From SNAP01 sp049671745 (GTDB lineage: Bacteria > Bacteroidota > Bacteroidia > Bacteroidales > Marinifilaceae), in contig JBATVL010000091.1 in the NCBI GenBank assembly GCA_049671745.1, forward strand, positions 46,877-110,876: a stretch of 64,000 bases of DNA. The letters are read 5' to 3'. Position numbers and translations under genes: made by a program. Shown here in pieces: positions 52,367 through 60,484 of the stretch. The notes under the pieces are model-generated. The model was not told the DNA's origin. It was given only the letters and a program-made list of their open reading frames with translations, and did no database searches. Numbering within the stretch: position 1 is the first letter of the stretch; each line of letters begins with the position of its first letter.

Positions 52367-53056
52367 ATGAAAAAACAGGACTTAATATTTATTCTTTGCA
52401 TAGTGGTGGCATTATTGCCATTTTTCCTTTCATCTGCAGTATTTGAAGCATATTCAAGCTTTAATGGAGCTCACGGTATGATTACTTCTTTTATAAAATT
52501 CGCCATACTTGCCACTCTTGGAGAAGTTATTGGTTTAAGAATTTCACAAGGGGTATACAATAAAAAAGGCTTTGGAATTATGCCTAGAGCTATTGTGTGG
52601 GGTTGCCTTGGTTTAGCAATTAAGATGTGCTTTATGATTTTTATTATTGGTATTCCTCAATTCTTACAATATATGGGATTAGAGGGTGCATCAGTTGTAA
52701 TGAAAGGTGATTTGTCTCTTACTAAGGTATTTGTTGCTTTTTGTATTTCTGTATCTCTGAATACAATTTTTGCCCCAGTAATGATGACTTTTCACAAGAT
52801 AACAGATGCGCATATTATAAAGAATGGTGGAACATTAGCTGGCTTTTTTACTCCAATAAAGTTTGCAGAGATGTTTAAAACTATAAATTGGGATATACAA
52901 TGGGGTTTTGTTTTTAAGAAGACTATTCCATTTTTCTGGTATCCTGCACATACAATTACGTTTTTGTTACCATCAGAATATCAAGTTCTTTTTGCAGCTC
53001 TTTTAGGAGTGGCTTTAGGAATAATACTTGCATTTGCTTCTTTGAAACAGAAATAA
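52367..53056 (+). CDS. Hypothetical integral membrane protein
   Basis: 229 residues with about five to six hydrophobic helices: 8-27, 39-55, 73-98, 119-139, 185-203 and 206-225. Conspicuous conserved-looking segments are GLRISQGVYNKKGFGIMPRAIVWG in the first half and FFWYPAHTITFLLPSEYQVLFAALLG at the end. There is no catalytic motif I know, and I cannot name a family. It is co-transcribed with the 54-residue membrane protein and closed by a strong terminator. Confidence 0.75.
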   Translation: MKKQDLIFILCIVVALLPFFLSSAVFEAYSSFNGAHGMITSFIKFAILATLGEVIGLRISQGVYNKKGFGIMPRAIVWGCLGLAIKMCFMIFIIGIPQFLQYMGLEGASVVMKGDLSLTKVFVAFCISVSLNTIFAPVMMTFHKITDAHIIKNGGTLAGFFTPIKFAEMFKTINWDIQWGFVFKKTIPFFWYPAHTITFLLPSEYQVLFAALLGVALGIILAFASLKQK

Positions 53057-53094
53057 AAAGTTATTTCTATAAACAAAAGATTCTATTTTAAATA

Positions 53095-53130
53095 AAGGCT
53101 CACAATAATATATCTTATTGTGAGCCTTTT
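53095..53130 (+). terminator. Intrinsic terminator after the membrane-protein pair
   Basis: A 14-bp perfect stem (53095-53108 with 53115-53128), 6-nt loop, then TTTT overlapping the stem end. Confidence 0.9.
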
Positions 53131-53171
53131 ACGTATGAGATATAAATGTTAACTCATTAAATAAATTATAT

Positions 53172-53690
53172 ATGAAAAAAATAGGATTATTTTATGCTCC
53201 TAAAGGTGGTGCTGTTAATTGTATGGCTGCTTTAATGGTTGAGAAACTTGGAGAAAAGAATGTTGATATGATGTGTATAACTGAAGTTGATGCAGATAAA
53301 GTTCTTGAATATGATAGACTTATATTTGGAAATGCTTCTATATATTCAGGTTCTACACTTGCAGATAGAGATAAAGACTGGAAAGGCTTTTTAACAGATC
53401 TAAAGAAGATAAATTTAAAAGGAAAACATGTTGCTTTATTCGGTTTGGGAAATCATTTAACTTATCCTAAGAACTTTGTAGATTCATTGGGTGCCTTGGC
53501 TGATTTCTTTGTTGAATTAGATGCAGATATAGTTGGTAAAGTTTCTGTAGATGACTATGTATTTGATGCTTCTAATGCTGCACGTGGTGATCTTTTTGTA
53601 GGACTTCCTTTAGATGAAGATACAGAGGGAGATAAATCAGAGGCACGTATAGATGCTTGGTTGAATCAATTAAAAAAAGAGTTCAAATAA
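53172..53690 (+). CDS. Flavodoxin-like protein
   Basis: 172 residues. The flavodoxin fold is clear from KIGLFYAP at the first strand, LIFGNASIYSG at the third and the late block VALFGLGNHLTYPKNFVDSLGALADFF, which matches the flavodoxin FGLGDQ...YP...F motif. The FMN phosphate loop is atypical: the usual T/S-x-T-G-x-T is K-G-G-A-V-N here, and the W/Y side of the flavin site is unclear. It may bind FMN weakly, or serve another role. Monocistronic. Confidence 0.8.
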   Translation: MKKIGLFYAPKGGAVNCMAALMVEKLGEKNVDMMCITEVDADKVLEYDRLIFGNASIYSGSTLADRDKDWKGFLTDLKKINLKGKHVALFGLGNHLTYPKNFVDSLGALADFFVELDADIVGKVSVDDYVFDASNAARGDLFVGLPLDEDTEGDKSEARIDAWLNQLKKEFK

Positions 53691-53739
53691 AAGTCTGATT
53701 TCTATAACTTTAGTAAGTTACAATTTGGGCTTAATAGTT

Positions 53740-53768
53740 TTGCATACTCAAAAATTATTGTATATTTG
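53740..53768 (+). promoter_or_regulatory. Promoter of rpsP-rimM
   Basis: TTG (53740-53742), 18-nt spacing, TATATTTG (53761-53768). The rpsP ATG is at 53815, giving a leader of about 40 nt. Confidence 0.75.
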
Positions 53769-53814
53769 CAGCCACAATAAAATGTAGGTAAAAATAAATT
53801 AATAATTAGAAACT

Positions 53815-54378
53815 ATGCCAACTAAAATTAGATTAGCTAGACACGGTCGTAAAAGACGTCCATTCTATCACATAGTGATAGCAGATAGCAGAGCACCACG
53901 TGATGGTAAAAACATTGAGAGAATTGGATCATACAACCCTATGACTAATCCTGCTACAATTGATCTTAACTTTGAGCGTGCATTACACTGGTTACAAACT
54001 GGTGCACAACCTACAGATACTTGTAGAGCAATTTTATCATACGAAGGTGTGATGATGAAGAAACACCTTTTAGAAGGTGTTAAAAAAGGAGCTTTTGATG
54101 AAGCTGCTGCTGAGGCAAAATACGAAGCTTGGTCTAAAGACAAATCTGCTAAAATTGAAGCTAAGAAAGCTGGTCTTTCTAAAGTTGAAGAAGAAGCAAT
54201 AGCTGCTGCTTTCGAAGCAGAGGTTAAAGTTAACTCTGACAGAAAAGCTGCTCAAGCAAAAAAAGTTGCTGATGCTGCTGCTGTTGTAGCTGCTGAAGCT
54301 GCTGCTAAAGTTAAAGCTGAGGCTGATGCTAAAGCTGCTGAAGCTCCAGCTGTAGAGAATGCAACTGAAGAAGCTTAG
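53815..54378 (+). CDS. rpsP: 30S ribosomal protein S16 with long C-terminal tail
   Basis: 187 residues. The first about 85 residues are standard S16 (PTKIRLARHGRKRRPFYHIVIADSRAPRDGKNIERIGSYNP in outline, split by the usual turns), needed for assembly of the small subunit. The following about 100 residues are an Ala/Lys/Glu-rich helical extension ending in a run of A-A-E and A-K-A repeats, as in other Bacteroidota but absent from most bacteria. First of a pair with rimM (18-nt gap), a common arrangement. Confidence 0.96.
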   Translation: MPTKIRLARHGRKRRPFYHIVIADSRAPRDGKNIERIGSYNPMTNPATIDLNFERALHWLQTGAQPTDTCRAILSYEGVMMKKHLLEGVKKGAFDEAAAEAKYEAWSKDKSAKIEAKKAGLSKVEEEAIAAAFEAEVKVNSDRKAAQAKKVADAAAVVAAEAAAKVKAEADAKAAEAPAVENATEEA

Positions 54379-54396
54379 GCTTATAAATTAATTTGC

Positions 54397-54927
54397 ATGA
54401 TCAAGAAAGAAGATTGTTTTAAGATTGGTGCTTTTGTAAAAACGCACGGTCTAAACGGAGATTTAGTTATTTCTGTAGAGAACGATTTTCCTGAAGAATA
54501 TGAAGAGGAATCAATCTTCGTCGACATCGACGGAGGATTGGTTCCTTTTTTCATTGGAGAAGATGGGTTGAGAAGCCGTAATCATACTTCTTATATCATT
54601 AAGTTAGACGATATCGATTCGCCAGAGCAAGCAGAACGTTTCTTAGAAGCCTCTGTATATCTTTCGAAGGAATTCTTCACTGTTGATGATACAATGAGCT
54701 TAAATATGCTAAAAGGCTTTCTTTTAATAGATGAAAAGAGAGGCGAGTTAGCTAAAGTAGAGCATATAGATGATTTTTCAGGAAATATTGTATTTACAAT
54801 ATTATTAAACTCTATAGAGGTAATGATTCCATTAGTTGAAGAACAAATTTTAGATATCGATTACGATAACGAAAAAATATTACTTCAATTACCTGATGGT
54901 TTGATAGATTTATATCTAGAGGACTAA
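54397..54927 (+). CDS. rimM: Ribosome maturation factor RimM
   Basis: 176 residues. Binds S19 and helps 16S rRNA processing in 30S assembly. N-terminal RimM domain with F-V-K-T-H-G-L-N-G-D-L (13-23) and a C-terminal PRC-barrel part (LLIDEKRGELAKVEHI, then VMIPLVEEQILDIDYDNEKILLQLPDGL). Length is typical. Second gene after rpsP and the last intact housekeeping gene before the accessory stretch. Confidence 0.95.
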   Translation: MIKKEDCFKIGAFVKTHGLNGDLVISVENDFPEEYEEESIFVDIDGGLVPFFIGEDGLRSRNHTSYIIKLDDIDSPEQAERFLEASVYLSKEFFTVDDTMSLNMLKGFLLIDEKRGELAKVEHIDDFSGNIVFTILLNSIEVMIPLVEEQILDIDYDNEKILLQLPDGLIDLYLED

Positions 54928-54952
54928 GATATACTTATTCTTAAGTATGGAT

Positions 54953-55003
54953 AGTGAATAGTTAATATGCTTTTAAAAGTATATATAATTATTCACTTTT
55001 TTT
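54953..55003 (+). terminator. Intrinsic terminator of rpsP-rimM
   Basis: AGTGAATA (54953-54960) pairs with TATTCACT (54990-54997), with further A/T pairing inside, followed by TTTTTT. Confidence 0.8.
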
Positions 55004-55021
55004 ATAAAAAAGTATTGACAA

Positions 55022-55062
55022 AAAAAAGAACTGTAAATTAGATTTACAGTTTTTCTAGATGT
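55022..55062. repeat. Left copy of a 41-nt direct repeat (attachment-like)
   Basis: Identical at 39 of 41 positions to 58322-58362, exactly 3,300 nt away. Core hairpin CTGTAAAT-TAG-ATTTACAG is intact, but the outer stem is weakened by the two changes. It does not serve rimM, which has its own terminator just upstream. Confidence 0.8.
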
Positions 55063-55146
55063 CTCGTCCGAAAATATCTTTACAAAAAATTATTAAAAGC
55101 AATGAGAGAAAAAAGTAAACTTATTACATGACTAGAACAAGGATAA

Positions 55147-55700
55147 ATATTAAAATCTCCAAACAATTATTTCATAGAAACAGAAAAGTACCAAATCGTA
55201 GAAGAATACATAAATACCGATTCAAGTAAGATCCAGGTATAGAGAAAATACACAGGCAAATATCAAGAATGTGATAGACTCCTAAAATGGATGAGAAATT
55301 AGGGTACGAAGATAAAACTAATAAAAACAACACTAGTAACAAGGCATTTCAAGATAAAATGATGAGTCTTGAGAAAGAACTTGAGGAGGCAAAAATTAAA
55401 GCAATTGCATAATCTACTATTATTGATGTTCCCGAACAAGAACTAAACATTTCTATAAGAAAAAGGCAAAATGCCAGACCATCGAAAAAGATATGGACTC
55501 CTACACATGACGTATAAATATTGTAAATTTATGCGAATGGTTTGGTATATCAAGACAGGCTTATTATCAAAATAAAAAAGCACTAACAGTTTCTTCTATA
55601 AAAAAAGAAATCATTCTTAAAGAAGTACAAGCAAAAAGAGAAAAACACTCCAAAATAGGAGCAATAAAACTTCTCAACTTCAAAATAACACTTAAAAACT
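55147..55700 (+). pseudogene. Decayed IS3-family transposase (orfA and orfB remnants)
   Basis: orfA is recognisable in two frames. First part from about 55183: EKYQIVEEYINTDSSKIQV, stop, RKYTGKYQECDRLLKWMRN, stop. Second part after a frameshift near 55305: SLEKELEEAKIKAIA, stop, STIIDVPEQELNISIRKRQ. Then, from about 55528, the orfB start LCEWFGISRQAYYQNKKA and EVQAKREKHSKIGAIKLL, after which similarity ends. No DDE catalytic region remains and I could not define terminal inverted repeats. It is a dead insertion sequence. Confidence 0.75.
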
Positions 55701-55883
55701 CCATGGTGTTACATCATTACATTTTTAAGTTCCATTTATACGTTTGTCAACCTGTAAGCAGAAAGCTCCTTTTCCCTTTGGGGTTCTCATATCATACTAA
55801 GTATGAAATTATCATCAACTACTCTAAATATAAAAGGCTTGTAGTTTTTTATAACTAAAAATCTTTATATATGTAAAATATAT
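55701..55883. other. Sequence after the IS remnant, no gene
   Basis: AT-rich with no supported ORF. It may still hold the lost IS end. No terminal repeat could be paired with the sequence before 55147. Confidence 0.4.
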
Positions 55884-56480
55884 CTAGATCTCATTATAAT
55901 ATTCTTCTGGAAATGGTTCAAATCTTGTATCCCCATTAAATTTGACAAAGTATTTTGTTGCTATTAAATAATCTGAATCTGGTTTAATAACAACAACTTT
56001 AAAAATGATTTCATCCTTTACTACTTTTGTGAAATTAAAATGAAACAACACACCAATAGTTGGAAGATCTTCTCCTAAATATTCTTTAAAATCCTCTTTA
56101 ATAACAGTTTTATTTATCTCAATATCATTATTAATTTTCACCTTTATGTCAACTGCATTATTTCTGTAATGATATATATAATAACAATCATTCCCTTCAT
56201 AATCTGATGTAACAAATGAGTTCTCTAGAGAATAATAAGTAATTTCAATATTGAAGTTATTATTATCTTGATTAAATACAGTATCACTAATAATTTTCTC
56301 CATTTTTTTTGGAAACCAATTTTCTAAAGTATCTTTCTTAGCTAATACCTTTAGATTTGTATCTTTAGTTGAAGAACAAATCGTTTCAACAATATTTTTT
56401 TTAACTTTCTTATTCTTAGAGATATATTCACAAGATATTACTGTAAATGCTATAATCAATATAATTATTGTTCTTCTCAT
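55884..56480 (-). CDS. Hypothetical lipoprotein (island)
   Basis: 198 residues. SPII signal with lipobox TVISC (Cys17), then a Lys-rich linker. The body alternates beta strands (FNIEITYYSLENSF, NAVDIKVKINNDIEI, EIIFKVVVIK) and ends FEPFPEEYYNEI. I cannot name the family with confidence; size and style are like DUF4738 lipoproteins of Bacteroidota. It has a promoter element and appears intact, though it stands alone inside decayed sequence between the two 41-nt repeats, so it was probably cargo of the lost element. Confidence 0.65.
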   Translation of the reverse strand: MRRTIIILIIAFTVISCEYISKNKKVKKNIVETICSSTKDTNLKVLAKKDTLENWFPKKMEKIISDTVFNQDNNNFNIEITYYSLENSFVTSDYEGNDCYYIYHYRNNAVDIKVKINNDIEINKTVIKEDFKEYLGEDLPTIGVLFHFNFTKVVKDEIIFKVVVIKPDSDYLIATKYFVKFNGDTRFEPFPEEYYNEI

Positions 56481-56499
56481 ATATTTTAATATTTTGCAT

Positions 56500-56507
56500 C
56501 AAAGGTA
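56500..56507 (-). promoter_or_regulatory. Promoter -7 element of the island lipoprotein gene
   Basis: TACCTTTG on the minus strand (TAnnTTTG), 20 nt before the ATG. Confidence 0.5.
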
Positions 56508-57120
56508 CAATAATCAATGATTTTATAATCATAATAGATTATCTTTTTGTTAAGAATACCTCTTAACCTTCATCTTTGCGGCTGTGTTGTTCCTAAACAA
56601 TTACCTCACAAGTACAGTTCCTAAATTAAATCCTCTATACCTGTCTTTTCAGTAAAAAGAAAAGACTCCAGAGCTTTTAGAATTAAAACAGTACTCTGTT
56701 TCAACAAGTTTAAACTCCACTCACAGGTTTTAATACTGAAACTAAGCTTAATATCAAGCTCATATATAAATTACATACCACATATTAACCAACGATTCAT
56801 TAAAATACATACTGATATAAGAATAAATCCAACATCTAGAATCCTCATGTTTTGGAAAGTACCAACATTAAAAGAAAAATCAAACAAAAATATTTCATAA
56901 GAAGCTTCCAAAACCCTTACCAACACTAGCTTACAACCACTAAAAAAAATATACAAAAATACTTGTTTTAACATAAACTCTCAATATCTTTAATATCAGA
57001 GACTTAAGAAAATAGATATGAGGAGAGTGATAAATTTTGCAATTGGTACTATTTCAACATTGGGAGTCAATTAAACATTATTGCATAATGATATAAATAG
57101 AGTCTTCTAACTAAAATGAT
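56508..57120. other. Non-coding or decayed sequence in the relic island
   Basis: About 610 nt without a supportable gene. A 67-codon minus-strand ORF at 56771-56974 has no features. An 18-codon ORF from the ATG at 57018 (MRRVINFAIGTISTLGVN) looks like a gene start cut short. Nothing else recognised. Confidence 0.5.
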
Positions 57121-57294
57121 ATGGATGTTTTTTACATTGCAGATATAGATCCTGATGACATGTCATTCTGGTTGGAAATTATGGAATGAGATGCTACACG
57201 TAAATATGAAGCTTTCGTTCTTGATTTTAGCAATGATGAATACATCTTAGAAGGTTGTATACGTCACTTTTATTTCTACTTTTCGAATCCATAA
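57121..57294 (+). pseudogene. Broken small ORF with internal stop
   Basis: 57 codons from the ATG at 57121 to TAA, interrupted by TGA at codon 23 (57187). Before the stop: MDVFYIADIDPDDMSFWLEI; after it: KYEAFVLDFSNDEYILEG. Composition is protein-like and acidic. Family unknown; it could be a fragment of a small intracellular protein. Confidence 0.4.
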
Positions 57295-57440
57295 AATACT
57301 AAATTCTCAGATTCTCAATACGTATAAACCAAAGTTGTTGAGTAAACTAGCAAATTGACATAAGGCAATAATCCTAAAAAAGACTTGAGAATAACTTCTC
57401 AAGACCTTCTTTGTGTATTAAGCATTCTTGCATATTTCAA

Positions 57441-57983
57441 TTAGCAAATGATAATAATATCTATTATTCCTATATAAATATATGGACTTATTTTTATAAC
57501 TCTAAATTCTTGGTATAATTTCATCAGTCGCTTGCACCATTGATGTGGCAACATTGATAATACTCCTCTTTTATCTTTAAATTCACTAGTCTTTTTCCAA
57601 TAAAAATCAAGATTGTATTCAGATAAATATGAATTGTCTTCTATCGAACATACAAATGCTTTATAATCTTCTTCAAGTCCCAGTGTGCCATAAGCATTTA
57701 TATCAGTGTCATTTAATAATGAAATCTTATTTTGCCATTGTATTACATTTAATCTTTCCCTAAATGTATGTTTAGATGAATCAAATTTCATACTATCTCT
57801 TTTTATTAAAATAGATTCAATTAACTCTGATTTGATAAGTGATATAGGTTTAAAGAATAATACTTCCTCGTCAAGAGAATAGGTTCCAGAAATTTCTTCT
57901 ACATCATCTTCTTCAGAGCAGGATTCAATACCATCAATCTGTCTAAATTTGTTATTATTGTTTGGATACAATTCAATAGACAT
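57441..57983 (-). CDS. Hypothetical protein (island)
   Basis: 180 residues, no signal peptide. Acidic N-terminal part (SCSEEDDVEEISGTYSLDEE) and a C-terminal part with KRGVLSMLPHQWCKRLMKLY. The last dozen residues (YIYIGIIDIIIIC) are oddly hydrophobic and may arise from a frameshift, so the native C-terminus could be lost. No promoter element was seen upstream. Not recognised. It lies alone between decayed sequence and the tRNA-Phe end of the relic island. Confidence 0.5.
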   Translation of the reverse strand: MSIELYPNNNNKFRQIDGIESCSEEDDVEEISGTYSLDEEVLFFKPISLIKSELIESILIKRDSMKFDSSKHTFRERLNVIQWQNKISLLNDTDINAYGTLGLEEDYKAFVCSIEDNSYLSEYNLDFYWKKTSEFKDKRGVLSMLPHQWCKRLMKLYQEFRVIKISPYIYIGIIDIIIIC

Positions 57984-58232
57984 ATTGAATCCTCCGATAA
58001 GATAGTGTCCAACAACTAGAGTTCTTAGTTATGCATCTGTCTGTGCCTATCTTTACAAAACAAAAACATTTTGTATTTCTTGAATTAAGTCAATATAATT
58101 ACACATATTTCTAATAGATGAGAATCAATATTGTATATAAATATATGTAAGCTGTTATATTAAATCGTTTGTAGGTAAGGTTTTTAAGGCTATCTTATCA
58201 CTGGTCTTGGTGATGGATTAGGTTAAAATAAG
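57984..58232. other. Intergenic sequence in the relic island
   Basis: About 250 nt before the small transcription unit next to tRNA-Phe. No ORF, repeat or hairpin that I can support. Confidence 0.5.
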
Positions 58233-58262
58233 TTGAAGTATTTTCTGAAATATGTAACTTTG
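58233..58262 (+). promoter_or_regulatory. Promoter directed at the tRNA-Phe terminator
   Basis: TTG (58233-58235), 19-nt spacing, TAACTTTG (58255-58262), a full match to the Bacteroidota pattern. It faces the hairpin at 58326-58355. Confidence 0.6.
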
Positions 58263-58267
58263 AAGTT

Positions 58268-58318
58268 ATGAATATATTAATTTATACAGAGAAGAATTGG
58301 AGTGTAAAGAGATTGTAA
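58268..58318 (+). other. 16-codon ORF or short RNA downstream of a full promoter
   Basis: ATG at 58268, peptide MNILIYTEKNWSVKRL, TAA at 58316-58318, three nt before the 41-nt repeat. Transcription from the promoter at 58233-58262 would end at the repeat hairpin, giving an RNA of about 85-90 nt. It may be a truncated gene start, a micropeptide or a small RNA. Confidence 0.35.
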
Positions 58319-58321
58319 ATG

Positions 58322-58362
58322 AAAAAAGAACTGTAAATTAGATTTACAGTTCTTTTAGATGT
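58322..58362. repeat. Right copy of the 41-nt direct repeat; tRNA-Phe terminator
   Basis: Begins 2 nt beyond the encoded CCA of tRNA-Phe (reading the minus strand). Contains a 15-bp perfect hairpin (58326-58340 with 58344-58358) with A/T runs on both sides, serving as terminator for tRNA-Phe. The second copy is at 55022-55062. Confidence 0.85.
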
Positions 58363-58364
58363 AA

Positions 58365-58440
58365 TGGTGGTGCCACCTGGAATCGAACCGGGGACACATG
58401 GATTTTCAGTCCATTGCTCTACCAACTGAGCTATGGCACC
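58365..58440 (-). tRNA. tRNA-Phe, anticodon GAA
   Basis: 76 nt including an encoded CCA (58367-58365). Acceptor GGTGCCA pairs with TGGCACC, D arm AGCTCAGTTGGTAGAGC, anticodon loop CTGAAAA with GAA, T arm CCCGG-TTCGATT-CCAGG. Its promoter is at 58459-58487. Confidence 0.97.
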
Positions 58441-58458
58441 ATTGCCATTCTTGCACTA

Positions 58459-58487
58459 CAAAAGTAGTCAAATATTTGTAGTCACAA
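58459..58487 (-). promoter_or_regulatory. Promoter of tRNA-Phe
   Basis: TACTTTTG (58466-58459) with TTG 18 nt upstream (58487-58485) on the minus strand, 18 nt before the tRNA. Confidence 0.75.
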
Positions 58488-58539
58488 AACTTTTTTACTA
58501 AAAAAAATACTTTTTTTTAAAAGAGAAACAAACTTCTTG

Positions 58540-58547
58540 TACCTTTG
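58540..58547 (+). promoter_or_regulatory. Promoter -7 element of the M16-selD operon
   Basis: TACCTTTG (TAnnTTTG), 38 nt before the ATG at 58586. Confidence 0.5.
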
Positions 58548-58585
58548 TCGTATCAAGAGTATACATAAACAATTGATTACTAAGA

Positions 58586-59812
58586 ATGGAAGAGAAATAC
58601 GAGATATATACACTAGCGAATGGAATAAGAGTAGTTCATTGTCGAGTTTCAGGGAAAGTTGCACATTGTGGACTATTAATCAACACCGGATCTAGAGATG
58701 AGATGGAGGATGAGTGGGGAATGGCGCATTTTATAGAGCATGTAATCTTTAAAGGTACTACAAAACGCAAGTCTTTTCACGTACTTTCTCGTTTAGAAAA
58801 CGTAGGAGGAGATCTTAATGCTTATACTACAAAGGAGGAAACTTGTGTACATGCTACTTTTTTGAATCAATATTACGACCGTACCTTAGAATTGGTTTCT
58901 GATATTGTTTTTAATTCTGTATTTCCATTTAAAGAATTAGAAAAAGAGAAAGAGGTAGTAATAGATGAGATAAATTCATATTTAGATAGCCCATCAGAAC
59001 TTATTTTTGACGATTTTGAAGATCAGATGTATCATTCTTATCCTATAGGAAAAAATATTTTGGGTAGCCCTGAATGTGTGCGTTCTTTTGATAAAGAAAA
59101 AATACAGAAATTTATATCTAGAGCCTATAATACCGATGAAATGGTAATAAGTTCTGTAGGAGATATTCCTTTTAGTAAATTAGTGAGAATAATAGAGAAG
59201 TACTTCGGGCATATTCCTGCAAATCCACGTAAATTTAAACGAACTATACCTCTTGATTATGCTGTTTCAAACAATATTGTAGAGAGAAATACTTATCAGT
59301 CACATTGTATAATGGGAAACCTAGCTTATGATGCTGCCGACGAGAAGAGAATGACCCTTGGTATGTTGACTAATATATTAGGTGGGCCAGGATTAAATTC
59401 ACGTTTAAATTTAAATCTTAGAGAGAAACATGGATTAGCATATAATGTAGAGGCGAATTACTCTCCATATTCTGACACTGGAATTTTTAATATATATTTT
59501 GGATGTGATAAGGATGACTTAAATAAATGTTTCTCTATTTGCAATAAAGAAATGCAGAAGATGAAGGATAAGAAATTGGGAATATTACAATTCAGAACTG
59601 CTCAACAACAATTGTTAGGGCAGATGGCAATATCTTCTGAGAATAATGAAAATCAAATGTTGTCTATTGCTAAAAGTATTATTCTTTATAATCGAGTAGA
59701 TACGCTTGAGAATATATACAAAAGAATAGGAAAAATATCAGCCACTGATTTATTAGATGTGGCAAACGAGATATTTGAACCAAGCACAATGTCAACTCTT
59801 ATATATAAATAA
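58586..59812 (+). CDS. M16 family zinc metallopeptidase
   Basis: 408 residues. Inverted zinc motif HxxEH is H48-F-I-E51-H52, and the third ligand fits E128 in VVIDEINSY, 76 residues on, as in the family. GGDLNAYTTKEETCVHATF follows the motif as usual. The C-terminal half has the R/Y pair region (GPGLNSRLNLNLREKHGLAYNV). No signal peptide, so cytoplasmic. It resembles mitochondrial-processing-peptidase-like M16B enzymes. First gene of a tight operon; the O-methyltransferase begins 3 nt after its stop. Confidence 0.94.
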   Translation: MEEKYEIYTLANGIRVVHCRVSGKVAHCGLLINTGSRDEMEDEWGMAHFIEHVIFKGTTKRKSFHVLSRLENVGGDLNAYTTKEETCVHATFLNQYYDRTLELVSDIVFNSVFPFKELEKEKEVVIDEINSYLDSPSELIFDDFEDQMYHSYPIGKNILGSPECVRSFDKEKIQKFISRAYNTDEMVISSVGDIPFSKLVRIIEKYFGHIPANPRKFKRTIPLDYAVSNNIVERNTYQSHCIMGNLAYDAADEKRMTLGMLTNILGGPGLNSRLNLNLREKHGLAYNVEANYSPYSDTGIFNIYFGCDKDDLNKCFSICNKEMQKMKDKKLGILQFRTAQQQLLGQMAISSENNENQMLSIAKSIILYNRVDTLENIYKRIGKISATDLLDVANEIFEPSTMSTLIYK

Positions 59813-59815
59813 TAG

Positions 59816-60457
59816 ATGTTAGAAGTAAATTTAGAATTAGAAGAATATATACTTGCTCACACAAGTGAGGAAACTCCTATTTTAAAAGAATTATGTAGAG
59901 AAACACATATAAACGTAATGCGTCCGCGTATGCTCTCTGGGCATTTACAAGGTCAACTCTTTAGAATGCTCTCTCATATGCTCTCACCAAAACGTATTCT
60001 GGAGATAGGAACATACACTGGTTATTCAGCTATTTGTTTAGCCCAAGGTTTAAAAGAAGAAGGAAAACTTTACACAATAGATATAAACGACGAGATAGAA
60101 GATTTTACATTATCTTTTATTGAAAAAGCAGGTCTAAAAGAAAAGATAAATTTTATAGTAGGAGATGCTCTAGAAGTAATCTCTACAATAGATGAACAAT
60201 GGGATTTAGTCTTTTTGGATGCTGATAAGAGAGAGTATTTAGCATATTATAATGCCGTTATAGATAATGTTCGTCCAGGTGGATTCATTCTTGCTGACGA
60301 TACACTTTGGGATGGGAAAGTAATAGAGCCTGTTGAAAAAAAGGATAAACAGACACAAGGTATCATTGCTTTTAATACTTTTGTGCAGCAAGACCCTAGA
60401 GTTGAAAATGTTATAATACCATTAAGACACGGACTAACGCTTATTCGTAAGCTTTAA
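59816..60457 (+). CDS. Class I SAM-dependent O-methyltransferase
   Basis: 213 residues. The methyltransferase 3 family pattern is clear: RILEIGTYTGYSAICLAQGL (SAM-binding motif I, near 60-80), LYTIDINDE, then DLVFLDADKREYLAYY (metal-binding Asp) and GGFILADDTLWDGKV. Such enzymes methylate catechols or other hydroxyls and, in some bacteria, tRNA 5-hydroxyuridine (TrmR). Substrate is unknown here. Located between an M16 peptidase and selD; co-transcribed with both. Confidence 0.92.
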   Translation: MLEVNLELEEYILAHTSEETPILKELCRETHINVMRPRMLSGHLQGQLFRMLSHMLSPKRILEIGTYTGYSAICLAQGLKEEGKLYTIDINDEIEDFTLSFIEKAGLKEKINFIVGDALEVISTIDEQWDLVFLDADKREYLAYYNAVIDNVRPGGFILADDTLWDGKVIEPVEKKDKQTQGIIAFNTFVQQDPRVENVIIPLRHGLTLIRKL

Positions 60458-60484
60458 GTTACGCCTTTCTTTAATATATTAAGA

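Noticed and set aside
52367..53056. Mpv17/PMP22-like assignment for the 229-residue membrane protein
   Set aside because: The W-P and Q-x-x-N-F signature of that family is not present; left as hypothetical.
55147..55700. Active IS3 element
   Set aside because: Several in-frame stops, a frameshift in orfA, no DDE region in orfB and no terminal repeats that I could find.
56771..56974. 67-codon minus-strand ORF in the relic island
   Set aside because: Lies in decayed sequence, no promoter, hydrophobic low-complexity content expected by chance in AT-rich DNA.
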